From NCBI RefSeq assembly GCF_014822185.1, contig NZ_QVLR01000034.1, positions 1-60,192 of the forward strand: a stretch of DNA of 60,192 nt, in the 5' to 3' direction. Below, piece by piece: positions 16,889-25,691 of the stretch (position 1 is the stretch's first letter; each line of letters opens with the position of its first letter). The notes under the pieces are model-generated. The model searched no databases. It was given only the letters and a program-made list of their open reading frames with translations, and was not told the origin of the DNA. A program made the position numbers and the translations under genes. Origin of the DNA: Azoarcus sp. Aa7 (GTDB lineage Bacteria > Pseudomonadota > Gammaproteobacteria > Burkholderiales > Rhodocyclaceae).

Positions 16889-18133
16889 ATGCGTTCATCC
16901 GCCGACAATCGTGCACTCAGCACCGACAACGTCCATTCCGATCGCCGCTTCGGCGTCGAGCACGGGGGCATCCACAAACCGATCCACACCTCGGTGCAGT
17001 ACGGTTTCGACTGCGTCGAAGACCTGATCGGAGCCTTTCAGGGCACCTACAAGGGCGGCTACCAATACGCCCGACAAGGCACGCCGACAACGGCCGCGCT
17101 CGAGGCCAAGATTACCGCGCTGGAGGACGGCCTCGGAACGGTGTGCTTCGCGACCGGCATGGGCGCGATCGCGTCGACCTTGCTCACGCTCCTGCACGCG
17201 GGCGACCACCTCGTCGCGAGCCGCTTCGTCTTCGGCAACACGAACAGCCTCCTCGGCACGATCGAGGGCCTGGGGATCGCCGTCGACAAGGTCGACGCCT
17301 GTTCGGTCGAGGCCGTTGCGGCGGCAATCCGGCCGGAAACGCGCATGGTGTTCGTCGAGACGATCGCCAATCCGCGAACGCAGGTCGCGGATCTCGCCGG
17401 CATCGGCCAGCTGTGCCGCGAACGCGGGCTGATCTATGTGGTCGACAACACGATCACCTCCCCGGCGCTGTTCCGGCCGCGCGCAGTCGGTGCAAGCCTG
17501 GTAATCAACTCGCTCACCAAGACGATTGCCGGCCACGGCGAGGCGCTGGGTGGTGCCGTGACGGACACCGGGCTGTTCGACTGGTCCGCCTACCCGAACA
17601 TCTTCCCGTCCTATCGCAAAGGCGACGCCAAAGGCTGGGGGCTGCTGCAGATCCGCAAGAAAGGCCTGCGCGACATGGGCGGCACGCTGTCGTCGGACCA
17701 GGCGCATCGCATCAGCATCGGCAGCGAGACCCTGGCGCTGCGCGTGAGGCAGACCAGCAGCACGGCGCTCGCGCTGGCGCGGTGGCTCGAGCAGCATCCG
17801 CAAGTGGATGCCGTCCACTACCCGTTCCTGTCGTCGCACGCCGAACATGAGCGTGCCAAGAACCTCTTCGCTGCCGGTTCCTGGCTGTTGAGCTTCGAAC
17901 TGCGTGACCCGTCGTCGATGATCGAGGTGCTCAACCGTCTCACCCTGCCGATCAAGGCCACCGGCCTCGGCGACACGCGTACCTTGATCATCCCGGTCGC
18001 GCCGACCATCTTCTGGGAGGCGGGCCCGGAGGCACGCGCAGCGATGGGAATTGCCGAGGGCCTGATCCGCGTCTCCGTTGGCTTGGAAGATGAAGCGGAC
18101 CTGATCGCCGACTTCGACCGCGCCCTCGCGTAG
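16889..18133 (+). CDS. Cystathionine gamma-synthase-family PLP enzyme
   Basis: The product has 414 residues. The family signature is present: TSVQYGF, YARQGTPTTAALEAKITALE, FATGMGAIASTLLTLL (phosphate binding), YVVDNTITSPALFRP (the Asp that contacts the pyridine ring), and NSLTKTIAGHGEALGG with the lysine that binds PLP. The C-terminal part (SVGLEDEADLIADFDRAL) is typical of the Cys/Met metabolism enzymes. It may catalyse gamma-replacement or gamma-elimination of sulfur amino acids; members of this subgroup are often annotated only as family proteins. It stands alone, 52 bases after the NorF-like gene. Confidence 0.85.
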   Translation: MRSSADNRALSTDNVHSDRRFGVEHGGIHKPIHTSVQYGFDCVEDLIGAFQGTYKGGYQYARQGTPTTAALEAKITALEDGLGTVCFATGMGAIASTLLTLLHAGDHLVASRFVFGNTNSLLGTIEGLGIAVDKVDACSVEAVAAAIRPETRMVFVETIANPRTQVADLAGIGQLCRERGLIYVVDNTITSPALFRPRAVGASLVINSLTKTIAGHGEALGGAVTDTGLFDWSAYPNIFPSYRKGDAKGWGLLQIRKKGLRDMGGTLSSDQAHRISIGSETLALRVRQTSSTALALARWLEQHPQVDAVHYPFLSSHAEHERAKNLFAAGSWLLSFELRDPSSMIEVLNRLTLPIKATGLGDTRTLIIPVAPTIFWEAGPEARAAMGIAEGLIRVSVGLEDEADLIADFDRALA

Positions 18134-18228
18134 AGCCGCTCGCCCTAGCAAGGGCTGGTATCAAAGTGGAGCAGCCATCTGGTGTGACCAATCACGGACA
18201 GCAGGTCGGTACCATCCGGACAATCGAC

Positions 18229-19230
18229 CTATCTCACCTTGATGACGACCTTACCTTTGGTTCGTCCCTTTTCGACATAGGCCATGGCTTCGTTGGTCGA
18301 TTCGAACGGAAAGACCCGATCCACGACTGGGCGTATGGCTCCGGCATCCATGAGCGAGGTAATTTCGCGCAACTGGTCTCCACTGGCTCGCATGAAGAGG
18401 AAGGAATACCTCAGGCCACGACGGCTCGCCCTTTTCCTGACTCCGGAACTCAGCAGGCGGACGACGAGGTTCACGAACCACGGCGCTCCGATGCGTTTTG
18501 CGAATGCGGGATCAGGAGGGCCGGAAATCGAGATGAGTGTTCCCCCGGCCTTCAGCACGCGCAGGGATTTCTCCAGCGCGGCGGCATCCTGACTGTGCAG
18601 GACTACATCGTAGTTCTGCAGCACCTTCTCGAAATCGTCCTTCTTGTAATCGATGACGATGTCTGCCCCGAGGCTCTTCACCAAGTCGATATTGGCGCCG
18701 CTCGTGGTGGTGGCCACGGTGGCCCCCACATGCTTGGCCAACTGAATGGCGAATGTTCCGACGCCGCCGGACCCCGCCTGAATGAAAACCTTCTGCCCTT
18801 TCGTCAGATTCGCCTTCTCGATCAGCGCCTGCCAAGCCGTCAAGCCCACCAGCGGGATGGAAGCGGCTTCTTCCATCGTGAGGGCCTTGGGCTTGATCGC
18901 CAGCGAATCTTCCTTGACCGCGACATATTCGGCGAAGGTGCCGATGCGGAAGTCATCCGACCGGGCATAGACCTCATCACCTGGCTTGAATTGCCGCGCG
19001 CGAGGTCCGACCTTGACCACGACGCCGGCCACGTCATGGCCCAGGATGAGCGGCAGGCGATAGGGGAGTATGAGCTTGAAGTCTCCGTCCCTGATCCTGG
19101 AGTCCAGCTGGTTCACGCCGGCGGCGTGGACCTGGACCAAGACCTCGTCATCGCGCAATTCGGGACTCGGGATGTCTGCCAACCGCAAGGCACGCTTCTT
19201 ACCATATCGATCGAGAACAAAGGCCTTCAT
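18229..19230 (-). CDS. Zinc-independent NADP-dependent quinone oxidoreductase (MDR superfamily)
   Basis: The product has 333 residues: a GroES-like N-terminal domain (DEVLVQVHAAGVNQLDSRIR, PLILGHDVAGVVVKVG) then a Rossmann domain with IQAGSGGVGTFAIQLAKHVG. It lacks the cysteine cluster of zinc alcohol dehydrogenases. Such enzymes reduce quinones or enones with NADPH. It is the third gene of an operon with an SDR and an old yellow enzyme, 76 bases behind the latter, and shares their presumed TetR control. The set suggests defence against, or use of, electrophilic enones. Confidence 0.88.
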   Translation of the reverse strand: MKAFVLDRYGKKRALRLADIPSPELRDDEVLVQVHAAGVNQLDSRIRDGDFKLILPYRLPLILGHDVAGVVVKVGPRARQFKPGDEVYARSDDFRIGTFAEYVAVKEDSLAIKPKALTMEEAASIPLVGLTAWQALIEKANLTKGQKVFIQAGSGGVGTFAIQLAKHVGATVATTTSGANIDLVKSLGADIVIDYKKDDFEKVLQNYDVVLHSQDAAALEKSLRVLKAGGTLISISGPPDPAFAKRIGAPWFVNLVVRLLSSGVRKRASRRGLRYSFLFMRASGDQLREITSLMDAGAIRPVVDRVFPFESTNEAMAYVEKGRTKGKVVIKVR

Positions 19231-19306
19231 GGTTCTTCCCTATTCCTGGCGCAACCAGGCGCAAGCATCCAGGATCGCGAGACGTCGAGCGTCGAGTTTC
19301 ATAAGC

Positions 19307-20407
19307 TTAGCCGGCGAGCGTCGGATAATCGGTATAGCCCTTCGCTCCGGGCGTATAGAACGTGCCTGGATCGGGCGCGTTTAACGGCGCGTTTTGGCGC
19401 ATGCGGTCGACCAGGTCAGGATTCGCGAGAAAAGCCCTGCCCATCGCAATCAGGTCCGCGTCGCGTTCGATCAGTGCGCGCTCTGCACTTGCACCGTCGA
19501 ACCCGCCAGCGAGCATGAAAGGCCCGCTGAACGCGGCCCGCAGATCGGCCTTCAGCTTCGCCGGGACAGGCGGCGCGCCCATGGCCGAATGGTCCAGGAC
19601 GTGCACGTACATGAGGCCCAGTGCGGAGAGCTCCTTCACGAGTGCCACGTACTGTTCGTCCGTACCGGGGAACGCACCGGTACCGTTGAATACGCCGTGG
19701 GGCGACAAGCGGATGCCGACGCGTTCAGCACCGATCGCCTGCGCGGCAGCACGAGCGACCTCCAGCACGAGTCGGTTGCGCCCTTCGCCTGTGCCGCCAT
19801 ACCCGTCGGTTCGGCGGTTGACGTTGGCGTTGAGGAACTGTTCGAGCAAGTAGCCGTTGGCGGCGTGCAATTCGATTCCGTCAAAGCCGGCTTCGATGGC
19901 AAGGCGCGCGGCAGCGGCGTACTCGTGGATTGCAGCCTTGATGTCAGCGTCGGTCATTGCGCGCGGCGGTGTATGCGGCTGGCTACCGTAGGTATCCGTC
20001 CACATCTCGCCAGGGCATGTTTCGGAAGAAGGTCCAAGCACTTCGGCGCCTGCCGGCAGGTTTGCCACGTGGGCAACGCGCCCCGTGTGCATCAACTGCA
20101 CGACGATCTTGCCGCCCTTGGCGTGGACCGCGTCCGTCACGAGCTTCCAACCCCGCACGTGGGCGTCATTGAAGAGGCCCGGGATGCGCGCGTAGCCCAA
20201 GCCGTTCGGCGACGGCGACGTCCCTTCGGTAATAATCAGGCCCGCAGTTGCACGCTGAGCGTAGTACGTGGCCATCAGGCTGTTGGGCGTGTTGTTGTCG
20301 ACGGCCCGACTGCGCGTGAGCGGCGACATCACCGCACGATTGTTGAGCTGGGTGGCACGCAGAGAGAAGGTATCAAATAGCATTTTGGCCTTTCCATTGT
20401 TCTTCAT
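19307..20407 (-). CDS. Alkene reductase, old yellow enzyme family (NemA-like)
   Basis: The product is 366 residues from the ATG at 20407. The frame stays open upstream, but that ATG overlaps the SDR stop by 4 bases and gives the standard OYE N terminus (LFDTFSLRATQLNNRAVMSPLTRSRA). Motifs: QLMHTGRVAHVAN, GFDGIELHAANGYLLEQFLN (with the substrate-binding His-Ala-Ala-Asn), RTDGYGGTGEGRNRLVLEV, RLSPHG and AMGRAFLANPDL. It is FMN-dependent and reduces the C=C bond of activated alkenes with NAD(P)H. Confidence 0.92.
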   Translation of the reverse strand: MKNNGKAKMLFDTFSLRATQLNNRAVMSPLTRSRAVDNNTPNSLMATYYAQRATAGLIITEGTSPSPNGLGYARIPGLFNDAHVRGWKLVTDAVHAKGGKIVVQLMHTGRVAHVANLPAGAEVLGPSSETCPGEMWTDTYGSQPHTPPRAMTDADIKAAIHEYAAAARLAIEAGFDGIELHAANGYLLEQFLNANVNRRTDGYGGTGEGRNRLVLEVARAAAQAIGAERVGIRLSPHGVFNGTGAFPGTDEQYVALVKELSALGLMYVHVLDHSAMGAPPVPAKLKADLRAAFSGPFMLAGGFDGASAERALIERDADLIAMGRAFLANPDLVDRMRQNAPLNAPDPGTFYTPGAKGYTDYPTLAG

Positions 20408-21210
20408 GATGCGGCCCTCCCGTAGCGCGAGGCGGCGTGTTGCAGGGAGAGCCGAGGTGCAAGGCCGATGCGCATCGCGTTGAAGGCGTCCCAGTCCCCC
20501 GCCTCCGGCAAGGACGGGATCGTGACGGTCTCGCCCAGATCCAGGCCGGCCAATGCTGCATCGACCATCTCGTCGACGCCCATGAACATTTCGGGGGGCA
20601 GGCTGGAAATGTCCATGCCAGCCCGCGCCCACAATTCCGTGCGAGTCGCCCCCGGCAACACCGCCTGCACCCGCACGCCTTGGGGATTCAGTTCCTGCTG
20701 CAATGCCTGGGTGAGGTTGAGCACGTAAGCCTTGGTGCCGCTGTAGGCGCCGTTGAAGAGCTCCGGCGCCAGCGCCAGAACCGAGGCGATGTTGATCAGG
20801 GTGCCCTGCCCGCGCGCGGCGAAAGCGGTCGCTGCGGCCACGGCAAGTCGCGTCACTGCCACCACGTTCAGGCTGATCATGTCTTCCAGAGCGTTCGAGT
20901 CGGCCCCGAGCAGCGCGCCATTCGCCCCAACGCCCGCATTGTTTACCAGCATGCTGATCGCCGGATCGCCGCTCAGGCGCTGCGCGACCTGGGCGATATC
21001 GGCGGCCACTGTCAGATCTGCCCGCAAGGTTTCGACGCTGACGCCGGTCTCGGCACGCAGTCGGGCCGCCACATCGTCCAGACGTGCCCGATTGCGTGCC
21101 ACCAGCAAGAGGTCGAACCCGCGTCGCGCCAGACGGTCGGCATAGGTCGCACCGATACCGGCGGAGGCCCCGGTAATCAACGCCAGGCCGGGTTCATTGT
21201 GCTTGTTCAT
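20404..21210 (-). CDS. Short-chain dehydrogenase/reductase
   Basis: The product has 268 residues. The cofactor motif TGASAGIG is at residues 13-20 and the NNAG motif follows. The catalytic residues are Ser in INIASVLA and Tyr/Lys in YSGTK. It is a classical SDR of the oxidoreductase/ketoreductase group; the substrate is unknown. It is the first gene of the SDR-OYE-quinone reductase operon, divergent from a TetR gene across 133 bases that carry two palindromes. Confidence 0.9.
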   Translation of the reverse strand: MNKHNEPGLALITGASAGIGATYADRLARRGFDLLLVARNRARLDDVAARLRAETGVSVETLRADLTVAADIAQVAQRLSGDPAISMLVNNAGVGANGALLGADSNALEDMISLNVVAVTRLAVAAATAFAARGQGTLINIASVLALAPELFNGAYSGTKAYVLNLTQALQQELNPQGVRVQAVLPGATRTELWARAGMDISSLPPEMFMGVDEMVDAALAGLDLGETVTIPSLPEAGDWDAFNAMRIGLAPRLSLQHAASRYGRAAS

Positions 21211-21267
21211 ACTCAGTCTCCAAGAAGCGGGGTCGGTGTCGGGCGGTTAGTAAGCCGCCTCATATAG

Positions 21268-21284
21268 ATGATGCTCGTCATCAT
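21268..21284. promoter_or_regulatory. Operator-like inverted repeat 1 (TetR/SDR intergenic region)
   Basis: ATGATG-CTCGT-CATCAT is a perfect 6-base-arm inverted repeat. The flanks (TAGA on the left, TGTATA on the right) extend it imperfectly. It shares the central GCTCGT and the TAGAT...ATC frame with the second palindrome 4 bases further on, so both are likely sites for the same regulator. Confidence 0.6.
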
Positions 21285-21288
21285 TGTA

Positions 21289-21312
21289 TATAGATTACGC
21301 TCGTAATCTATA
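21289..21312. promoter_or_regulatory. Operator-like inverted repeat 2 (TetR/SDR intergenic region)
   Basis: A perfect 24-bp palindrome with arms TATAGATTACG and CGTAATCTATA around CT, 32 bases before the TetR start. Placement between divergent regulator and target genes is typical for TetR autoregulation. Confidence 0.75.
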
Positions 21313-21343
21313 ATGTCAACGCAGATTGAGCGAGGTATAAGAA

Positions 21344-21925
21344 ATGAGGGTCAGTAGAGTTGAGGCGGCACAGAACCGGGAACGGATCATCGAGGTTGCG
21401 GCGAGACTGTTTCGCGAGCGCGGCTTTGACGGCATCGGGGTGGCAGATCTGATGAAATCCGCCGGACTGACCCACGGCGGCTTCTATGGGCACTTCGCGT
21501 CGAAGGAGGACTTGATGGCGCAGGCCTGTGCACGCGCGCTGGAGAGCTCGCTGGACGCCTTGCACCAGGTGGCCGAGCATGGCGGCGGGAACGCCTTGTC
21601 GGCCGTCGCATCCGCGTATCTGTCTCCGGCGCACCGGGATCGACCTGGCGAGGGATGCGTGCTGGCCGCGCTGGGTGCTGAAGCGGCGCGCCATGGCTCG
21701 CCGGTACGTAGCGCCTTCACCCGCGGAGTGCGTTCCGCGCTCGACATGCTGACGCGGCTGGTGCCGGGCAAATCCAAACGCACCAAACGCGAGCGGGCGC
21801 TGGCGACCTATGCGAGCTTGATCGGTGCGCTGGTGCTGGCACGCGCCGTCGATGACCCTGAACTTTCAGAGGAAGTGCTGCAGTCGGTATTAGCGTCGAT
21901 CGCCCATACCGATTCCCCCGCATGA
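21344..21925 (+). CDS. TetR-family repressor divergent from the SDR/OYE operon
   Basis: The product has 193 residues. The N-terminal helix-turn-helix reads ERIIEVAARLFRERGFDGIG then VADLMKSAGLTHGGFYGHFA SKEDL, the NemR/YkuM-like pattern. A ligand domain follows with AYLSPAHRDRPGEGCVLAAL, a feature of regulators that sense reactive compounds; a cysteine (in GEGCVLAAL) could serve as sensor, as in NemR. It probably represses itself and the SDR-OYE-quinone reductase operon through the two palindromes. Confidence 0.88.
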   Translation: MRVSRVEAAQNRERIIEVAARLFRERGFDGIGVADLMKSAGLTHGGFYGHFASKEDLMAQACARALESSLDALHQVAEHGGGNALSAVASAYLSPAHRDRPGEGCVLAALGAEAARHGSPVRSAFTRGVRSALDMLTRLVPGKSKRTKRERALATYASLIGALVLARAVDDPELSEEVLQSVLASIAHTDSPA

Positions 21926-22135
21926 CCTCCCCACCGAACCGGCAGATCCACGCGGAAAAAGCCCGATCATCGCTCGACTCCGCAATCCGTCACAGCAACC
22001 GGCGTCTTCGGCAATTCCATCCCATACGAATTGGGTATCTCTTTGTTTCCACCGTGAAACTCCCGGACCGTGCAAAAGTACAATCCGCCGCCGCGACCTT
22101 GTCGCAGGTGATTCACGTGGATCGATGAGGAGCCT

Positions 22136-22684
22136 ATGAACAAATCAATGATGCTGGGCATCGGGGTGGGAGCGTTGGTGGTCACGGCAGGTAGTGCCGC
22201 TGCAACTTACAACCTTGTCGACTTCGGGCCGAAGTATGCCGACGTGCTTTCCGTGCAGCCGCTCAAGCAGGCGATCAGCACGCCGCGGGAAGTCTGCAAG
22301 GACGTCGTTGTAAACCATCGCGCCCCGGTCAAGGATGAACATCAGATCGCCGGGACGGTGATCGGCGCGTTGGCAGGTGGCCTGCTGGGGAGTCGGGTCG
22401 GAAGGGGCGACGGCAAGAAGATCGCGACCGTTGCCGGCGCGGCCGCGGGTGGTTATGCGGGCAAGAAGGTCCAGGAGAACATGCAGGCCAACGATACCTA
22501 CAACGCCACGGAGACCCGGTGCACGACGGTGAACGACAAGAGCGAAAGAGTCGTCGGCTATGACGTCGAATATCGGCTTGGCGAGCAAGTCGGACGCGTG
22601 CGCATGGACCACGAGCCGGGTGCGCGCATTCCCGTGAAGGATGGCAAGTTGGTCCTGACTGAGGGGCCGAGTGCAGGGGGCTGA
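22136..22684 (+). CDS. Glycine-zipper 2TM-domain protein with N-terminal signal or anchor
   Basis: The product has 182 residues after a GAGGAG site. Residues about 1-26 (MLGIGVGALVVTAGSAAATY) form a signal or anchor. Residues about 80-117 hold a glycine zipper (GTVIGALAGGLLGSRVGRGD, then AGAAAGGYAGKKVQ), as in Rickettsia 17-kDa antigen/YMGG-type envelope proteins. The C-terminal part (VVGYDVEYRLGEQVGRVRMD) is a small beta domain typical of the group. It is probably an envelope-associated protein; specific function unknown. Confidence 0.75.
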   Translation: MNKSMMLGIGVGALVVTAGSAAATYNLVDFGPKYADVLSVQPLKQAISTPREVCKDVVVNHRAPVKDEHQIAGTVIGALAGGLLGSRVGRGDGKKIATVAGAAAGGYAGKKVQENMQANDTYNATETRCTTVNDKSERVVGYDVEYRLGEQVGRVRMDHEPGARIPVKDGKLVLTEGPSAGG

Positions 22685-22721
22685 ACACCACACCATCGCC
22701 GGTCGCTGGACGGCAGACGGA

Positions 22722-23006
22722 TCAGCGTTTATCCGCGGCCTTATAAAAAACGGCGTTTCGTTCCCGCTTTCCCACTGCCACGACCACGACGATCAATTGG
22801 CTATCCCGGACCTCGTACACAAGACGATAACCAATGCTGCGTAACTTTATCTTGTAACGATCCGGGTGGCCGCTGAGCTTGGCGGAGGGCACTCGCGGAT
22901 TGTCCAGGCGCTCGGCAAGCTTCTTCCTGAACTGTTCCCGTATGCTTCCATCCAGCTTTCGCCATTCATCCAGCGCCTCCTCCAGAAAGCCCAGTTCATA
23001 GCTCAT
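22722..23006 (-). CDS. RelE/ParE-family toxin
   Basis: The product has 94 residues starting MSYELGFLEEALDEWRKLDG. The frame is open further upstream, but this ATG overlaps the antitoxin end as usual for such pairs. Motifs KLSGHPDRYKIKLRSIGYRL, VYEVRDSQLIVVVVAVGKRE and RNAVFYKAA match RelE-type mRNA endonucleases, including the C-terminal Arg/Tyr region. Its neutraliser is the Phd/RelB-like gene directly upstream. Confidence 0.88.
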   Translation of the reverse strand: MSYELGFLEEALDEWRKLDGSIREQFRKKLAERLDNPRVPSAKLSGHPDRYKIKLRSIGYRLVYEVRDSQLIVVVVAVGKRERNAVFYKAADKR

Positions 23007-23244
23007 CGAGCTTGACCTTGACGACCTTTTGACCGGCACGCGCATCCGCTATGGCATTCAGTTCGATGTCGTCCAGCCGATCCATCATGGCTTCATACAC
23101 CTTCGCGGGGACGCAATAAAAGGCAGGCGCGTTCCGATTGAGGATTGCGACGGGAAATCCCTCCCCGGCTGCAACGGTTCCCATCGGATTTTTCTTCAGT
23201 TCCGAAATGCTTGCGGTGGTTTCCGCCAGGATTTGATGTGGCAC
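22996..23244 (-). CDS. Phd/YefM-RelB-family antitoxin
   Basis: The product has 82 residues if read from the GTG at 23244, which follows GGAG at 6-base spacing; a TTG at 23256 would give 86 residues but lies inside the palindrome that overlaps the start. The sequence HQILAETTASISELKKNPMG ... FPVAILNRNAPAFYCVPAK is the typical Phd N-terminal DNA-binding domain. The C-terminal helix (DDIELNAIADARAGQKVVKV) would bind the toxin. It overlaps the toxin gene by 11 bases. Confidence 0.85.
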   Translation of the reverse strand: MPHQILAETTASISELKKNPMGTVAAGEGFPVAILNRNAPAFYCVPAKVYEAMMDRLDDIELNAIADARAGQKVVKVKLDEL

Positions 23245-23254
23245 GGCGCGCTCC

Positions 23255-23274
23255 AAGACCTGTTTACAGGTCTT
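23255..23274. promoter_or_regulatory. Operator-like palindrome at the toxin-antitoxin start
   Basis: AAGACCTGT-TT-ACAGGTCTT is a perfect inverted repeat with 9-base arms, located immediately before the antitoxin start. Phd/RelB antitoxins bind such sites to autoregulate the pair. Confidence 0.7.
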
Positions 23275-23386
23275 ATATTAGCACTCGCATTGATGCATCT
23301 TCACGCCGTTGCTAGAACGCTTTCCGCAACACATTCCTTGACGAACCCCACACGCAAGCAGCGCTGCTCGTCGGCGCAGTCCGACG

Positions 23387-24514
23387 TCAGAACACCAGCA
23401 CCGGCTTGATCGCCTCGCCCGTCTCGGTGGCCTTGAAGGCCTGGTTGATGTCTTCGAAGCGGTAGGTCGTCACCAGCTTGTCGAACGGGAACTTGCCGTC
23501 GCGGTAGAGCTGCACCATGCGCGGGATGAACTCTTGCGGGTTGGCGTCGCCTTCGGTGATCGGCCGCAAGGTCACGCTCTTCACGAGCAGGTCGAGGAGC
23601 GTCGCCGGCACGCCGCCCTCGGGCGAAGGCACGCCGAGCAGGCCCACCGTGCCACCCGGCAACGTGCAGTTGATTGCGTTGGCGATGACGGGCGGGAGAC
23701 CGGTCGAGTCGAGCGAGTGGGTCACGCCGCCGCCGGTGGCCGCCTTGATGCTCGCGACCAGGTCTTCGGTATTGAAGGGGTCGAAGGCGTGGCTCGCGCC
23801 GAGATCCAGCGCCAGCGCACGGCGCCGCTCGTTGGGTTCGATCACGACCACCGGGCCGGCACCGACCGCGAGTGCCCCGAGCAGCGCGCTGAGACCGACG
23901 CTGCCGCCGCCGAAGATCGCCAGCGACTGGCCCGGCTTGAGCGCCAGCGAATTGATCGCCGCACCGGCGCCGGTCTGGATGCCGCAGCCGAGCGGGCCGA
24001 GGATCTCCAGCGGCACGCCGTCGAGCACGGGAACGGTGTTCACCTCCCGCGCGAGCGCGTAGGTGCCGAACGAGGACTGGCCGAAGAACAGGCTATGCAC
24101 CGCTTCACCGGACGCATCGATCACGCTGCCGCCGTCGACGCGCTGCGCGGCGCCGAAGTTGAGCGGCAGCATCTGGTGGCAGGTCGCCGGGTGATCCTCG
24201 CCGCAGCTGGAACAGTGGCCGCAGGAGTTGAAGGACAACACCACGCGCTGACCCGGTCGGACCTTCGTCACCCGCTCGCCAACGGCTTCGACGATGCCGG
24301 AGCCCTCATGTCCGAGCACGATCGGCAGCGGCACCGGAAAACCGTCGCGGCACACGACGTCGGTGTGGCACACGCCGACGCCGACCATGCGCACGAGGAC
24401 TTCATCGCCCTTGGGCGGACTGATGCGGACATCCTCGATGGCGAGCGGGCCGCCCACCGACCGCAATACGGCCGCCCGTGCGGGAATGAACAGCGAATCC
24501 TGGATGCTCCCCAT
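23387..24514 (-). CDS. Zinc-dependent aryl/alkyl alcohol dehydrogenase (XylB-like)
   Basis: The product has 375 residues. Zinc ligands are visible: catalytic Cys in GVGVCHTDVVC, His in LGHEGSGIVE, and the structural-zinc cluster CGHCSSCGEDHPATC. The cofactor motif is FGGGSVGLSALLGALAVGAG. This fits NAD-dependent benzyl-alcohol/geraniol-type dehydrogenases that oxidise primary alcohols to aldehydes. It is the last gene of operon A, 29 bases after the ferredoxin reductase. With the aldehyde dehydrogenase at 36804 it could take a hydroxylated hydrocarbon to the acid. Confidence 0.9.
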   Translation of the reverse strand: MGSIQDSLFIPARAAVLRSVGGPLAIEDVRISPPKGDEVLVRMVGVGVCHTDVVCRDGFPVPLPIVLGHEGSGIVEAVGERVTKVRPGQRVVLSFNSCGHCSSCGEDHPATCHQMLPLNFGAAQRVDGGSVIDASGEAVHSLFFGQSSFGTYALAREVNTVPVLDGVPLEILGPLGCGIQTGAGAAINSLALKPGQSLAIFGGGSVGLSALLGALAVGAGPVVVIEPNERRRALALDLGASHAFDPFNTEDLVASIKAATGGGVTHSLDSTGLPPVIANAINCTLPGGTVGLLGVPSPEGGVPATLLDLLVKSVTLRPITEGDANPQEFIPRMVQLYRDGKFPFDKLVTTYRFEDINQAFKATETGEAIKPVLVF

Positions 24515-24543
24515 AATCTTCGTCTCCTGCTTGGTCTGGTTGT

Positions 24544-25623
24544 TCAGGCAGCCACGGCGCGAGCCGCGGTGCCCAGGTCGGTAAACTTGTCGTAGTGGAT
24601 CGAATCCAGCGCGATGCCCTGGTCGCAGGCAACGTCGATCGCGCGGTCGATCATGACCGGCGGGCCGCACATGTAGAACTCGGCGCCGCGGTCGGCCTCG
24701 CCCGCAAGGGCCTCCGCGATGTACTCGGTGACCATGCCGCGCCGGCCTTCCCAACCGCTGTCTGCGGGCTCGGCCGAGAGCACCGGCAGAAACTCGAAAC
24801 CGCCCCGCCAGCCGCCGGCGATGGTGCGGATCTGATCGAGTGCATAGAGGTCGGCCTGGGTGCGCGCGCCGAAGAGCAGCACGCAGCGGCGCGTGACGCG
24901 CTTCTTGCGCGCGTCCTCGAGAATGCTGAGCAGCGGCGCCAAACCGCTGCCACCGGCGACGCAGATCATCGGGCCCTCGCCGGTACGCAGGTGGAAGTCA
25001 CCGAGCGGCGCCTCGACGGTGAGCGACGTCCCCTTGAGCGTGCCCGCGAACAGTGCTTCGGTGAAGGCGCCGCCGGGCACCTTGCGGATCATGAAGGAAA
25101 CGGTGCGACTGCCCTCCCGTTCGGGGGCGTCCGCGAACGAATAGCAGCGCGGCAAGGCCAGTTCGGCCGACTTCAGGCTCGCGTACTGGCCGGCGACGAA
25201 GCGCAGCGGCCGATCGAGTTCGACCTTCACGCGCAGGATGTCGTGGGTCAAGCTTTCGGTGGCCACGATGCTGCCGCGGTAGCGCTCGGCGGGCGGCGCG
25301 TCTTCGATGCCGGCGGGCACCTGCACGACGATGCGCTCGTCCTGCGGCACGGCCTGGCAGGCGAGGATGTAGCCCGCATCGAGCTCCTTCTGCGACAGCA
25401 CGTAGCCGAAATCGGTGATCGCCTTGACCCGCCCGGACACCAGCCGGCACTTGCACGCGCCGCAGGTGCCGACCGTGCAGTTGTGCGGAAACGGCACCGA
25501 ATGTTCGAGGGCGCTTTCAAGCACGGTCTGGCCCGCGGGCACCTCGAAGCTTGTACCGAAGGGTTGGACCTCGACGGTCGGTGCCGTTTTTGGCTTGAAC
25601 AGGTTTTTCAGGAAACTCACCAT
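24544..25623 (-). CDS. 2Fe-2S ferredoxin - FAD/NAD(P)H reductase (oxygenase electron-transfer component)
   Basis: The product has 359 residues. The N-terminal plant-type ferredoxin has CTVGTCGACKCRL with a fourth Cys in ILACQAVPQ (residues about 49-90). The FAD domain contains LPRCYSFADAP (an RxYS motif) and the NAD domain GPMICVAGGSGLAPLLSILE and FYMCGPPVM. This is the layout of XylA-, TouF- and BenC-like reductases that feed monooxygenases or dioxygenases. No oxygenase hydroxylase gene is visible in this window, so its partner is unlinked or it serves another acceptor. It follows the RND transporter gene by 68 bases. Confidence 0.9.
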   Translation of the reverse strand: MVSFLKNLFKPKTAPTVEVQPFGTSFEVPAGQTVLESALEHSVPFPHNCTVGTCGACKCRLVSGRVKAITDFGYVLSQKELDAGYILACQAVPQDERIVVQVPAGIEDAPPAERYRGSIVATESLTHDILRVKVELDRPLRFVAGQYASLKSAELALPRCYSFADAPEREGSRTVSFMIRKVPGGAFTEALFAGTLKGTSLTVEAPLGDFHLRTGEGPMICVAGGSGLAPLLSILEDARKKRVTRRCVLLFGARTQADLYALDQIRTIAGGWRGGFEFLPVLSAEPADSGWEGRRGMVTEYIAEALAGEADRGAEFYMCGPPVMIDRAIDVACDQGIALDSIHYDKFTDLGTAARAVAA

Positions 25624-25691
25624 CGCCGGCCTCTCTCTGGGGTGGGGTCGAACAGCTCGGCGAACCGGCCGCTCTTTTTTCACTGCTTGCA

